DNA of 64,000 nucleotides, taken from positions 9,902,001-9,966,000 of the forward strand of contig NZ_CP069396.1 of NCBI RefSeq assembly GCF_016887565.1, in the 5' to 3' direction. This DNA is from Archangium violaceum (GTDB lineage Bacteria > Myxococcota > Myxococcia > Myxococcales > Myxococcaceae). Below the pieces are notes generated by a model. The model saw nothing but the letters and a program-made list of their open reading frames with translations, did no database searches and had not been told where the DNA came from. Numbering within the stretch: position 1 is the stretch's first letter; the number at the start of each line of letters is the position of its first letter. Below, in pieces: positions 53,590 to 60,979 of the stretch. Both the position numbers and the translations under genes were made by a program.

Positions 53590-54108
53590 ATGTCGATCGA
53601 ATCGCGCCCGCCGCAGGAGGCCGAACAGCAGAACACGGCCGAAATGATAGCCCCCACCGCCAACCCGCCCGAGCAGGCCCCCGCCTCCGTGACGCCCACG
53701 GGCCAGCCCGGCGCCCGGCGCAAGATGGGCAAGTCGGGGCCTCCGGGGCCGGCCAGGAAGGGCCGCACCGTCGCCAGGCGCAAGCCGGAGAAGAAGCGCC
53801 CCGCCCCCGCTGGCCAGAAGCGGGCAGCCGCGGCCCGCAAGAACACGCGGGCCACCAGCAAGACCTTCCGCGAGAAGGAGGGCTGGAGAACCGAGCCCAA
53901 GGTGGGCGGCCGCAAGCCCTCGGCCTCGCAGAAGAAGGGTCCCAGCAAGAAGGCGGGACCAGCCCAGAAGACCCTCGCCAAGCGTCCCACCGCCAAGCGT
54001 CCCACCGCCAAGCGTCCCACCGCCAAGCGTCCCACGGCGAAGACCGCCGCCCGGCGCACGGTCGCCGCCGCCAAGCGCGCCGTGAAGCGGGTCACCGGAC
54101 GCCGCTAG
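53590..54108 (+). CDS. histone-H1-like Lys/Ala/Pro-rich basic protein
   Basis: 172 aa. An acidic Pro/Glu-rich N-terminus of about 50 residues is followed by a strongly basic, disordered tail of Lys, Arg, Ala, Pro. Four exact AKRPT pentapeptides lie near the C-terminus (DNA repeats 53977-54036), then TAARRTVAAAKRAVKRVTGRR. This composition resembles eukaryotic H1-like and AlgP-type DNA-binding proteins; similar ones occur in myxobacteria. It is expected to bind DNA non-specifically. Excellent aAGGAGGagcaccgc ribosome site at ATG 53590. No globular domain seen. Confidence 0.75.
   Translation: MSIESRPPQEAEQQNTAEMIAPTANPPEQAPASVTPTGQPGARRKMGKSGPPGPARKGRTVARRKPEKKRPAPAGQKRAAAARKNTRATSKTFREKEGWRTEPKVGGRKPSASQKKGPSKKAGPAQKTLAKRPTAKRPTAKRPTAKRPTAKTAARRTVAAAKRAVKRVTGRR
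53977..54036 (+). repeat. four tandem 15-bp repeats encoding AKRPT
   Basis: Unit GCCAAGCGTCCCACC, present four times in direct succession at 53977, 53992, 54007 and 54022 (the last ends in ACG). Multiple of 3, so the repeats keep frame and can expand or contract by slippage, changing the length of the basic tail. Confidence 0.85.
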
Positions 54109-54124
54109 ACGCCCTCCCCTCCCC

Positions 54125-55870
54125 TCACGGGCCGGCGGGCCGAGGGGCCTGGATGCGCCGCGCCTCGAGCAACCGGCGGAACACGCTCTCCTTCTGGGAG
54201 GAGACGCACACCGCGTGCCCATCGAGCTCGCCGCACACCACCGCCTCCGGATGACGCAGGAAGGGCGTCAGGTACGAGGGGTGCACCACGTAAACGGTCT
54301 CGGGTTGGAACTCGCCGCGCTCGGCCTCCTGCTGGAGCGCGGTGCAGTAGGCCCGCGCCAGCACCGGGTCCACGCGCGCCAGGTACGCGCTGTTGAAGGT
54401 CATTCCCAGCGCCGCCGCCTGGTACGCGAACATGGGGCTGAAGGGCGCGCCGGGCCCGGGGTACGGGCAGCCCCGGCCATTCCCATCGTGCAGTTGCGGC
54501 GGGAACAGCACGAGGTGCCGGTAGTCGCCCTTCATCCGCTTCCACGCGGAGGGGTTCAAACCATTCCAGGCCTGGCTCTGGAAGCGCTCCCGGGCCACGG
54601 CGCGGCCGAGGTCGAACACCTGCACGCCCACGGCGAGGGCGAGCAGCCCGATGCCCACCCAGGGCCGGCGGCGCCACGCGCCCAGCACGAGCGCGAGGCC
54701 CCCCGTCAGCAGGGCGTAGTGCAGCGGCCAGATGAAGCGCCCCGAGGAGCGGAACGGCTCCACGAACCGCATCACCGGCTGGTAGAGCCCGCTCAAATCC
54801 AGCACCGGCCGCCCCGCGAGGGTGACGCGCGCGGAGAGCGCGTACACCCCCAGCAGCAGGCAGCACACGGCCAGGGGCACCGCGCGCTTCCACCGTGGCG
54901 GCTCCTCCGAGCGCCGCATCAGCCGGAGCACGAGCGAGGAGCCCACTCCCAGCACCAGCAGGAGCAGGACGCCCGCGCCCAGGTAGCCGAACCCCTCGTA
55001 CTGGCCCCGTGCCGTGCCCAGGGTGGGCAACAGCCTCGACCAGTCCATGGGGTTGATGAGCGTGAGCAGGTCGGACGAGACGTCGCCGAAGCCCTCGATG
55101 CCAGCCGGGGTGCTCGTGCCCAGGTAGCCGAGCACCCAGAAGAGGCCCAGCAGGAGCACGACGAGCCCACCCAGGCCGAGCCCCACCCCTCGCCAGGAGA
55201 GCACCCGGTCCACCAGGCGCAGCCGCAGCAGCGCCGCCGCGCCGAGCGCCAGTGCCATGGCCGACAGGTAGGGGTGGAGGGTGGCGCTCAGGCCCACCAG
55301 GAGGAAGGTCACCGCCACGGCGCGCCGCGCCGCCGGCTCATCCGGCCAGTCGCGCAGGTTCACCCAGAGGAGCCCGAGGACGAGCCAGTGCGCGCAGAGG
55401 CTCTCGTGACCCAGTCGCCACATCAGCACGGGCGCGAGCGCGAAGAGCATCCCGCCCAGCAACTGCGCGACCCGGTGGGAGGTGAACAGCGCCGTCAGCC
55501 GGGAGCCCACGAAACCCTGGAGGAAGAAGCACAGCGCGAGCCAGGGTCCCACGTACTGGAAGGGAAAGGGCAGCACCCCGGCGAAGGGCCGCAGGAGCAG
55601 GGCCACCAGGGGCGTGGAGTCCGTGAAGCCCACCGTCGTCCCGAGCGGATGGGCCAGGCCGGGGATGGCCCCGAGGGGGAACTGGAAGAGCGGCTCGTTG
55701 CGGAAGAAGAGCCAGCCCACCAGGTGCGTGGACCAGTCACCCACCATCAACCAATCCACCTCGCGGGGGTCGAGCGCACGGTCCCCGTGGCCCTGGATGA
55801 ACCAGAACACGCCGAAGGCCCCGGCCAGCACCGCGGCCACGTACTCCCGCCCCCGTTTCCACGTGCTCAT
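54125..55870 (-). CDS. DUF6311-type polytopic membrane protein (GT-C-like)
   Basis: 581 aa with about 11-12 transmembrane helices. N-terminal GHGDRALDPREVDWLMVGDWSTHLVGWLFFRNEP and PLGTTVGFTDSTPLVALLL are family signatures of DUF6311, predicted glycosyltransferase-C-fold proteins with an acidic (D/E) loop after the first helix. A large soluble C-terminal part (from about residue 430) follows the last helix. It may transfer sugars to lipid or protein in the envelope (inference). ATG 55870 has a good gGAGGGGcg site. Monocistronic, converging with the histone-like gene at 16 nt. Confidence 0.82.
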   Translation of the reverse strand: MSTWKRGREYVAAVLAGAFGVFWFIQGHGDRALDPREVDWLMVGDWSTHLVGWLFFRNEPLFQFPLGAIPGLAHPLGTTVGFTDSTPLVALLLRPFAGVLPFPFQYVGPWLALCFFLQGFVGSRLTALFTSHRVAQLLGGMLFALAPVLMWRLGHESLCAHWLVLGLLWVNLRDWPDEPAARRAVAVTFLLVGLSATLHPYLSAMALALGAAALLRLRLVDRVLSWRGVGLGLGGLVVLLLGLFWVLGYLGTSTPAGIEGFGDVSSDLLTLINPMDWSRLLPTLGTARGQYEGFGYLGAGVLLLLVLGVGSSLVLRLMRRSEEPPRWKRAVPLAVCCLLLGVYALSARVTLAGRPVLDLSGLYQPVMRFVEPFRSSGRFIWPLHYALLTGGLALVLGAWRRRPWVGIGLLALAVGVQVFDLGRAVARERFQSQAWNGLNPSAWKRMKGDYRHLVLFPPQLHDGNGRGCPYPGPGAPFSPMFAYQAAALGMTFNSAYLARVDPVLARAYCTALQQEAERGEFQPETVYVVHPSYLTPFLRHPEAVVCGELDGHAVCVSSQKESVFRRLLEARRIQAPRPAGP

Positions 55871-56040
55871 CGCCCCTCCGACTGCGTTCCACCTCACCCC
55901 CACCCTTACCGGAAGGAGGGGGCGAGCGTCTCGCCTTCCCGTGAGCCAGGGAGGCGTCCGAGCACTTCCAGCGGCAGGTAGCCCGGAGCTCCAACGGAAT
56001 TCCCGCTCGCGGAAGGTGGACGGAACGGGAGGGGATTGCC

Positions 56041-56997
56041 ATGGTCCGCTCCATGCGAATTGCTCGTCTGCTTCCCCTCTGCACGCTGGCGTTCGCGGCT
56101 CCCGCGCTCGCCGCCCGCCCCCCTGGAAAGTCCCCCATGACGAAGCCCGCCGAAACGAAGCCCGCCGAGACGAAGCCGTTCGATCTCGAGGCGGAGACCC
56201 GTGCCTGGCACCAGAAGCGCATCTCGAACCTCACGTCCGAGGACGGCTGGCTCACCCTGGTGGGGCTGCACTGGCTCAAGGAGGGCGACAACCGCTTCGG
56301 CTCGGCCGCGGAGAACGACCTGGTCTTCCCCGCCGGGACGCCGGAGCGCATCGGCACCCTCACCCTCAAGGGCAACAAGGTGACGCTGGCCGTCCAGCCG
56401 GGAGTCCCCCTCACCCGGGCGGGCCAGCCCTTCACCGGGGGCGAGCTGCGCACCGATGCCGACGGTCAGCCGGACGTGCTCTCCCTGGGCACGCTGCGCT
56501 TCTTCGCCATCCGACGGGGCGAGCACATCGGCATCCGGGTGAAGGACACGGAGGCGCAGGCGCGCAAGCAGTTCCACGGCATCCCCACCTGGCCGGTGAG
56601 CGCCGCCTGGCGCATCGAGGGCCGCTTCGAGCCCGCCACCACGCCGCGGAAGATGTCGGTGCCCACGGTGCTCGGGACGGTGGAGGAGATGAGCTCTCCG
56701 GGCACGATCGTCTTCACGGTGAACGGCCAGGAGTACCGGTTGGACCCGGTGCGGGAGCCCGGCGACGACAAGCTCTTCATCATCTTCGCGGACCCGACCA
56801 ACCGCACGGAGTCGTACGGCGCGGGCCGCTTCCTGTACGCGGATGCGCCGAAGGACGGGAAGGTGGTGCTCGACTTCAACCGGGCCTACAACCCTCCGTG
56901 CGCCTTCTCTCCCTACGCCACGTGCCCGCTGCCGCCGCCGCAGAACCGGCTGAAGGTGCGCGTGGAGGCCGGCGAGAAGCGCTACGGCGACCACTGA
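56041..56997 (+). CDS. DUF1684 exported protein
   Basis: 318 aa with signal peptide MVRSMRIARLLPLCTLAFAAPALAA and a short PAETKPAETKP repeat linker. The mature part has the DUF1684 signature: EDGWLTLVGLHWLKEGDNRFGS near the start and FNRAYNPPCAFSPYATCPLPPPQNRL near the end, with two conserved Cys. Function is unknown in all organisms. ATG 56041 has gGGAGGggattgcc; ATG 56053 possible. Followed by 64 nt then the ubiquitin-like gene on the same strand. Confidence 0.9.
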   Translation: MVRSMRIARLLPLCTLAFAAPALAARPPGKSPMTKPAETKPAETKPFDLEAETRAWHQKRISNLTSEDGWLTLVGLHWLKEGDNRFGSAAENDLVFPAGTPERIGTLTLKGNKVTLAVQPGVPLTRAGQPFTGGELRTDADGQPDVLSLGTLRFFAIRRGEHIGIRVKDTEAQARKQFHGIPTWPVSAAWRIEGRFEPATTPRKMSVPTVLGTVEEMSSPGTIVFTVNGQEYRLDPVREPGDDKLFIIFADPTNRTESYGAGRFLYADAPKDGKVVLDFNRAYNPPCAFSPYATCPLPPPQNRLKVRVEAGEKRYGDH

Positions 56998-57020
56998 GCG
57001 TCAGGAACACCGCCTCCCAC

Positions 57021-57058
57021 ACGTCTCCCCGCGCGACACCCCGTGCGCAAGGAGACGT
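57021..57058 (+). promoter_or_regulatory. hairpin that would hide the ribosome site of the beta-grasp gene
   Basis: ACGTCTCC (57021-57028) pairs perfectly with GGAGACGT (57051-57058). The 3' arm contains the Shine-Dalgarno GGAG of the gene starting at 57062. An inner GCGC/GCGC pairing is possible in the 22-nt loop. When formed, the stem would sequester the ribosome site, so translation could depend on temperature, an RNA or protein binder, or coupling. No experimental support. Confidence 0.5.
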
Positions 57059-57061
57059 GAC

Positions 57062-57307
57062 ATGGCGACGCTGAACATCACCTACAACGGTCTGTCCTCG
57101 GACCTGCCGCTCGAGCTGGACGGCCACGTGACGGACGTGGACGTGAGGCGCATCGCCGTGGAGGTGGTGCGCTCGGGTGGGGCGCCGGGGATGCACATCG
57201 CCCACCTGCGCGAGGACGCCTTCAACCACTACGTGGTGGACCGGTTCCGCGGGCCCCGGGGCGAGGAGCGCATCTACCTGCGGCCCAAGGTGCCCTTCGG
57301 GGCGTGA
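57062..57307 (+). CDS. small beta-grasp/ubiquitin-like protein
   Basis: 81 aa. The order beta (ATLNITYNG), beta (DLPLELDGH), helix (VDVRRIAVEVVRSG), then strands at the C-terminus (ERIYLRPKVPFGA) fits a ubiquitin/ThiS-like beta-grasp fold, but sequence similarity is not decisive. The C-terminus ends in FGA, not the GG of conjugated modifiers. It is followed 12 nt later by an E1/ThiF-like gene, the typical partner, which supports the call. ATG 57062, ribosome site aaGGAGacgtgac, which is inside a hairpin. It could instead be an unrelated small protein. Confidence 0.6.
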   Translation: MATLNITYNGLSSDLPLELDGHVTDVDVRRIAVEVVRSGGAPGMHIAHLREDAFNHYVVDRFRGPRGEERIYLRPKVPFGA

Positions 57308-57319
57308 GGAGGGCACCCC

Positions 57320-57898
57320 ATGCGCATCATCTTCTGCGGGGTGGGTGCCATCGGCTCCACGGCGGCGATGCTGTGCCGCAACCTGGAGGCGACGCTCGTC
57401 TTCATCGACTTCGACCGGGTGGAGTCGAAGAACCTGCTGGCGCAGGCCTTCGTGAAGCCCTCGGTGGGGAAGAACAAGGCCGAGGCGCTGAAGCTCCAGC
57501 TGCTCAACCTGCACGGGGTGAAGGCCGAGTCCTTCGGCGTGCGGGTGACGCGCGACAACGTGGCGGCGCTGTGCGGGAGCGCGGATCTGCTCATCGACTG
57601 CTTCGACAACCAGGAGAGCCGCCTGCTGTTGAGCGGGTTCGCCCGGGGCGCGGGCAAGCCGCTGGTGCACGGGGCGCTGGCGGCCGACGGCACCTTCGGA
57701 CTGGTGCGCTGGGACGAGCGCTTCGTCCCCGACGCCGAGGACACCGTGGGACAGGCCACGTGTGAGGGAGGCGCCCATCTGCCCCTCATCGGTCAGCTCG
57801 GCGCCACGCTCGCGCGGGTCGTGCAGGACTTCATCCAGCACGGCACCCGCCGCGACGCCATGGTGAGCCTCGTGGCGGTGACGCCCACGGCCTCCTGA
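57320..57898 (+). CDS. short ThiF/E1-like adenylyltransferase
   Basis: 192 aa. Rossmann loop IIFCGVGAIGST, adenylate-binding DFDRVESKNLLAQ, VGKNKAEAL and the DCFDNQESRLLL motif (equivalent of the DxTDNxxxR of E1/ThiF/MoeB) are present. The protein is shorter than ThiF (about 250) and lacks the CxxC...CxxC zinc pairs; a Cys in GQATCEGG could be a thioester site (inference). E1-like enzymes adenylate C-termini of ubiquitin-like proteins or peptides (as MccB does). GAGGAGggcacccc before ATG 57320. Co-transcribed with the beta-grasp gene and 127 nt upstream of the peptide precursor. Confidence 0.82.
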   Translation: MRIIFCGVGAIGSTAAMLCRNLEATLVFIDFDRVESKNLLAQAFVKPSVGKNKAEALKLQLLNLHGVKAESFGVRVTRDNVAALCGSADLLIDCFDNQESRLLLSGFARGAGKPLVHGALAADGTFGLVRWDERFVPDAEDTVGQATCEGGAHLPLIGQLGATLARVVQDFIQHGTRRDAMVSLVAVTPTAS

Positions 57899-57899
57899 G

Positions 57900-57935
57900 C
57901 ATGCACATGTACACTGAACATGCACATGTACACTG
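57900..57935 (+). promoter_or_regulatory. two 17-bp direct repeats, candidate operator upstream of the peptide precursor
   Basis: CATGCACATGTACACTG at 57900-57916 and again at 57919-57935, a 19-bp period. They begin at the E1-like gene stop and lie 90-125 nt upstream of the precursor gene start at 58026. Two phased copies are typical for a DNA-binding regulator site. The core GTACAC appears a third time at about 57996. No regulator gene is in the neighbourhood. Confidence 0.5.
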
Positions 57936-57970
57936 GAGGGTCGTGGAGTGAACGATGTATCCTGCGCTCG

Positions 57971-57992
57971 CCGATCGGGGGGTTCCGATCGG
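57971..57992 (+). promoter_or_regulatory. paired CCGATCGG palindromes, leader hairpin of the precursor
   Basis: CCGATCGG at 57971-57978 and again at 57985-57992, separated by GGGGTT. As each is its own reverse complement, the two can pair as an 8-bp hairpin stem with a 6-nt loop in the transcript, or be protein sites in DNA. Located in the leader 34 nt before the precursor ATG. Confidence 0.4.
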
Positions 57993-58025
57993 TCCGTACA
58001 CCACACCAACCCAGGAGACGACACC

Positions 58026-58193
58026 ATGGCCAACGAGAAGAAGACCAAGAAGATCAAGGAGCTGTTCGTGCAGGACCTCGCCCGCATCCAGGGTGGACGT
58101 GGTGAGACGGCCAAGCCCTCCGTGATGATGCCCCCCAACACCACCCTGGCCTGTTGTGAGGAGGCGAACGACGGCTGCTGCGCCGTCGACTAG
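58026..58193 (+). CDS. double-glycine leader peptide precursor (putative RiPP/bacteriocin) with CC-x6-CC core
   Basis: 55 aa. Leader residues 1-24 are Lys-rich then ELFVQDLARIQGG, a classical double-glycine leader cut after G24 by a C39 peptidase. The 31-residue core has TT (39-40), C43-C44, EE (45-46), D49, C51-C52 and a terminal Asp. Ser/Thr plus acidic residues suit ATP-grasp ester crosslinking; the four Cys suit disulfides. Strong AGGAGacgacacc before ATG 58026. The C39 transporter is the next gene. No lanthipeptide cyclase is seen. The mature product could be a bacteriocin, a signal or a structural peptide. Confidence 0.82.
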   Translation: MANEKKTKKIKELFVQDLARIQGGRGETAKPSVMMPPNTTLACCEEANDGCCAVD

Positions 58194-58212
58194 TCCGCCC
58201 GCACGGGTATCT

Positions 58213-58242
58213 GGCGCGTGCCGTCCGTCCGAGGCACGCGCC
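58213..58242 (+). terminator. strong hairpin between precursor and transporter
   Basis: GGCGCGTGCC (58213-58222), 10-nt loop, GGCACGCGCC (58233-58242): a perfect 10-bp GC stem 19 nt after the precursor stop. Such hairpins commonly protect or partly terminate precursor transcripts so that peptide exceeds transporter. No T-tract, so partial termination or mRNA stabilisation are both possible. Confidence 0.55.
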
Positions 58243-58314
58243 TCGTGGTTCCCCAGCGAGGGGCCGAGCTCGCGCCGCTTGGGCGGTGCTGGAGCCGCGT
58301 GGTACCCACGAAGC

Positions 58315-60525
58315 GTGCCTCGCTCCAGCCTCGCCACCGTCTTGCGCCGCTACCCGCTCCGGCTCCAGTCCGAGGAGGCCGACTGCGGCCCGGCCTGCCT
58401 GGAGATGGTGGCCGCCTACCATGGCGCCCGGCACGCGCTGGCGACTCTCAAGGAGATGACGCACGTCCAGGCCTTCGGCACCTCGCTGTTGGATCTCGCC
58501 ACCGCCGCCCAGCAGCTCGGCTTCGAGGCCCGGGGCGTCCATGTGGAGGAGCCGGGAGAGCTCGAGGACGAGGAGGGCCGCGCGATGCTGCCCGCCATCG
58601 CCCACTGGAACGAGGACCACTTCGTCGTCCTCTATGAGGTGACGCCGAAGGAGGCCGTGGTGGGAGACCCCGCGGTGGGGCTGCTCCGCGTGCCGCGCGA
58701 GAAGCTCGGCCAGCACTGGAACGGCATCCTCCTGCTGCTCGAGCCCACGGAGGCGCTCTTCAAGCCCGGTCAGCTCCCGGGAGCGCCGGCCACGCGCCGC
58801 CCTCACGTGCTCGGCCGATTCCTGCGCGGGCTGTGGCGCTACCGCGCGCTCATCGCCCAGATCGCCCTGGCCTCGCTGCTCCTCCAGAGCCTGGCGCTCG
58901 CCCAGCCCCTGCTGTTCCGGGGACTGGTGGACAAGGCGGTGGGAGGCAAGGACGTCTCGCTGCTCGGGGCCATCGGCGTGGGGCTCGGGGTGTTGATGCT
59001 GGCGCAGGTGGCGGTGACGCTCGTGCGGGGCGCGACGCTCTTCCTGCTCTCCAGCGGCTACTCCATGCTGCTGCTGACGCAGTTCTGGAAGCGCCTGCTG
59101 TCGCTGCCCATCTCCTTCTTCGCGCGGCGCCACCGGGGCGACCTGCTCAGGCGCCTGGAGGACCACCAGCGCATCCGGCGCACCCTCCAGGGCGCGACGG
59201 CCTCGGCGATGCTCGATGCCGTCATGCTGGTGGGCTACGGGGTGGTGCTGTTCCTCTATGACCCCATCGTCTTCGCCATCTTCCTGGCGGGCATGACGCT
59301 GTACGCCGGGTGGACGACGCTGGTGCTGATGCGGCGCACGCGGGCGGACACCGAGCGCTTCCGGGTGAGCGCGGACTCCAGCCGCCTGGAGATGCAGATG
59401 ATTGGCGGCATCCAGACGCTCAAGGCCTGCGGGGCCGAGCGCCAGGCGCGGACCCAGTGGGAGCGGCTCCAGGCGCGAGACCACGCCGCCACCCGCCGCC
59501 TCTGGGGACTCGACCTGGCGCACCAGGCCGGTGCCCAGCTGCTCAACCAGGCCATGTACGTGGGCATCCTCTTGTACGAGGCGCGCCTGGTCATCTCCGG
59601 GAGCCTGACGATGGGGCAGATGGTGGCCACGCTCGCCATCCTCGGCCTGGTGCTGGCGCCCCTGCAGAACCTCATCGCCTTCGCCCAGCACCTGCAGGAC
59701 GTCCTGGTGTCCCTGCGCCGGGTGGGGGTCGTCTACGAGACGGAGCCCGAGCTCACCGACGATGCCCCCGTGGAGCCCGCGCTGAAGGCCGCGCCGGAGA
59801 TCGCCCTGGAGGGCGTCACCTTCCGCTACGGCTCGCCGCACGAGCCGCCCGTGCTCGATGACGTGAGCTTCACCGTGCCCGCGGGGAAGATGACTGCCAT
59901 CGTGGGCCGCTCGGGCGCGGGCAAGACGACGCTCACCCAGGTGCTCTACGGCCTGTACCGGCCCCAGGCGGGGCGCGTCCTCTACGACGGCAAGCCCCTC
60001 GAGGACTTCAACCCCGCGAGCCTGCGCCGCTCGGTGGGCTTCGTGTTCCAGAAGACGGACATCTTCGACGGCTCGCTGGCGGAGAACATCGCGCTGGGGG
60101 ACCCGAGCCCGGATCGCGAGCGGCTGCTGTACGCCGCGCGCACCGCGTGCCTGGACGACCTGCTCGCGCTCCCCCGGGGGCTCGACACGCGCATCGGGGA
60201 AGCGGGCATCAAGCTGTCCGGAGGCGAGGAGCAGCGGCTACAACTGGCGCGCGCCATCTATCGGGATCCCCGGGTGCTCTTCCTGGACGAGGCCACCAGC
60301 CACCTGGACGCGACGCTCGAGCGCGCCATCACCGAGGCGTTGCGGCGCGAGGCCCAGGGACGCACGCTGGTGGTGGTGGCGCACCGGCTGTCCACGGTCC
60401 GGCGCGCGGACAAGATCGTCGTGCTGGAGAAGGGGCGCGTGGTGGAGGAGGGCACCCACGAGCAGCTGGTGGCCCTTCCCGGCGGACGCTACCGCGCGCT
60501 GGTGGAAAACCAGATGGAGGGCTGA
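58315..60525 (+). CDS. peptidase-C39 containing ABC transporter (peptide exporter)
   Basis: 736 aa. N-terminal C39 peptidase with catalytic C24 in SEEADCGPACLEMV, His in AHWNEDHFVVLYE and Asp in VVGDPAVG, so active leader cleavage is expected. A six-helix membrane domain spans about 160-440, then the nucleotide-binding domain: Walker A VGRSGAGKTTL, Q-loop FQKTDIFDGS, signature KLSGGEEQRLQLARA, Walker B VLFLDEATSHLD, H-switch VAHRLSTV. It cuts and exports the double-glycine peptide encoded just upstream. GTG 58315 is chosen because it lies 24 codons before the catalytic Cys; the SD is weak. No HlyD-type partner is seen. Confidence 0.92.
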   Translation: MPRSSLATVLRRYPLRLQSEEADCGPACLEMVAAYHGARHALATLKEMTHVQAFGTSLLDLATAAQQLGFEARGVHVEEPGELEDEEGRAMLPAIAHWNEDHFVVLYEVTPKEAVVGDPAVGLLRVPREKLGQHWNGILLLLEPTEALFKPGQLPGAPATRRPHVLGRFLRGLWRYRALIAQIALASLLLQSLALAQPLLFRGLVDKAVGGKDVSLLGAIGVGLGVLMLAQVAVTLVRGATLFLLSSGYSMLLLTQFWKRLLSLPISFFARRHRGDLLRRLEDHQRIRRTLQGATASAMLDAVMLVGYGVVLFLYDPIVFAIFLAGMTLYAGWTTLVLMRRTRADTERFRVSADSSRLEMQMIGGIQTLKACGAERQARTQWERLQARDHAATRRLWGLDLAHQAGAQLLNQAMYVGILLYEARLVISGSLTMGQMVATLAILGLVLAPLQNLIAFAQHLQDVLVSLRRVGVVYETEPELTDDAPVEPALKAAPEIALEGVTFRYGSPHEPPVLDDVSFTVPAGKMTAIVGRSGAGKTTLTQVLYGLYRPQAGRVLYDGKPLEDFNPASLRRSVGFVFQKTDIFDGSLAENIALGDPSPDRERLLYAARTACLDDLLALPRGLDTRIGEAGIKLSGGEEQRLQLARAIYRDPRVLFLDEATSHLDATLERAITEALRREAQGRTLVVVAHRLSTVRRADKIVVLEKGRVVEEGTHEQLVALPGGRYRALVENQMEG

Positions 60526-60529
60526 AGGC

Positions 60530-60700
60530 ATGCGCACCGAGCACGACGACGAGAAGGATCCCGCCCTCACGGAGGAGATCCGCGCCATCCTCCATCCGAG
60601 AGCCCGGCTCACGATGTGGCTCACGGTGACCCTGGCGCTGGGACTGGGCGCGGCGGCCTGGCTGGCCTCGCGCACGCTGCTGGCCGCCCTGTGGCGGTAA
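60530..60700 (+). CDS. small single-helix membrane protein after the exporter
   Basis: 56 aa: charged N-terminus (RTEHDDEKDPALTEEIRAILHPR) and one membrane helix (LTMWLTVTLALGLGAAAWLA). ATG 60530 is 4 nt after the transporter stop. Could be a transporter accessory, a shortened membrane-fusion protein, or an immunity peptide; nothing distinguishes these. The MITE-like element begins 3 nt after its stop, so a longer original protein may have been truncated. Confidence 0.6.
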   Translation: MRTEHDDEKDPALTEEIRAILHPRARLTMWLTVTLALGLGAAAWLASRTLLAALWR

Positions 60701-60703
60701 CGC

Positions 60704-60979
60704 GCGAGTGGAGTGTCCACGAAGTCTCTGGACATGGTCCGAGGGCCCGTGGATGTCCCCTCTCCCTCTGGGAGAGGGCTAGGGTGAGGGTCTTCCCCCC
60801 TGGAGCGCATGACCCCATGGGAGTTCACAGAGGACGGTGAGGGGGGCGGTTGCGTGCCGCAATGCGAGCCGGGGCGAGGAACACGAGGGTGACGACCCTC
60901 ACCCCCCGCCCTCTCCCAGAGGGAGAGGGCGCATGCGCAACACGATTCTGTCCACGAACTTCATGGACACTCCACTAGC
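60704..60979. mobile_element. 276-bp MITE-like element with 32-bp terminal inverted repeats
   Basis: The left end GCGAGTGGAGTGTCCACGAA... (60704-60735) and the right end (60948-60979) are inverted copies, 26 of 32 positions identical. Inside are inverted copies of the window's palindromic module: CCCTCTCCC-tct-GGGAGAGGG near 60759 and CCCTCTCCC-aga-GGGAGAGGG near 60910, each joined to a CCCTCACCC/GGGTGAGGG segment. It contains no gene. The right end overlaps the last codons and stop of the ATP-grasp gene, and the left end touches the small membrane gene, so insertion may have reset both 3' ends. No transposase present; non-autonomous. Confidence 0.72.

Noticed and set aside
58026-58193. Lanthipeptide assignment for the peptide precursor
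   Set aside because: No LanB, LanC or LanM gene in the window; the available modifying enzymes are of other types.
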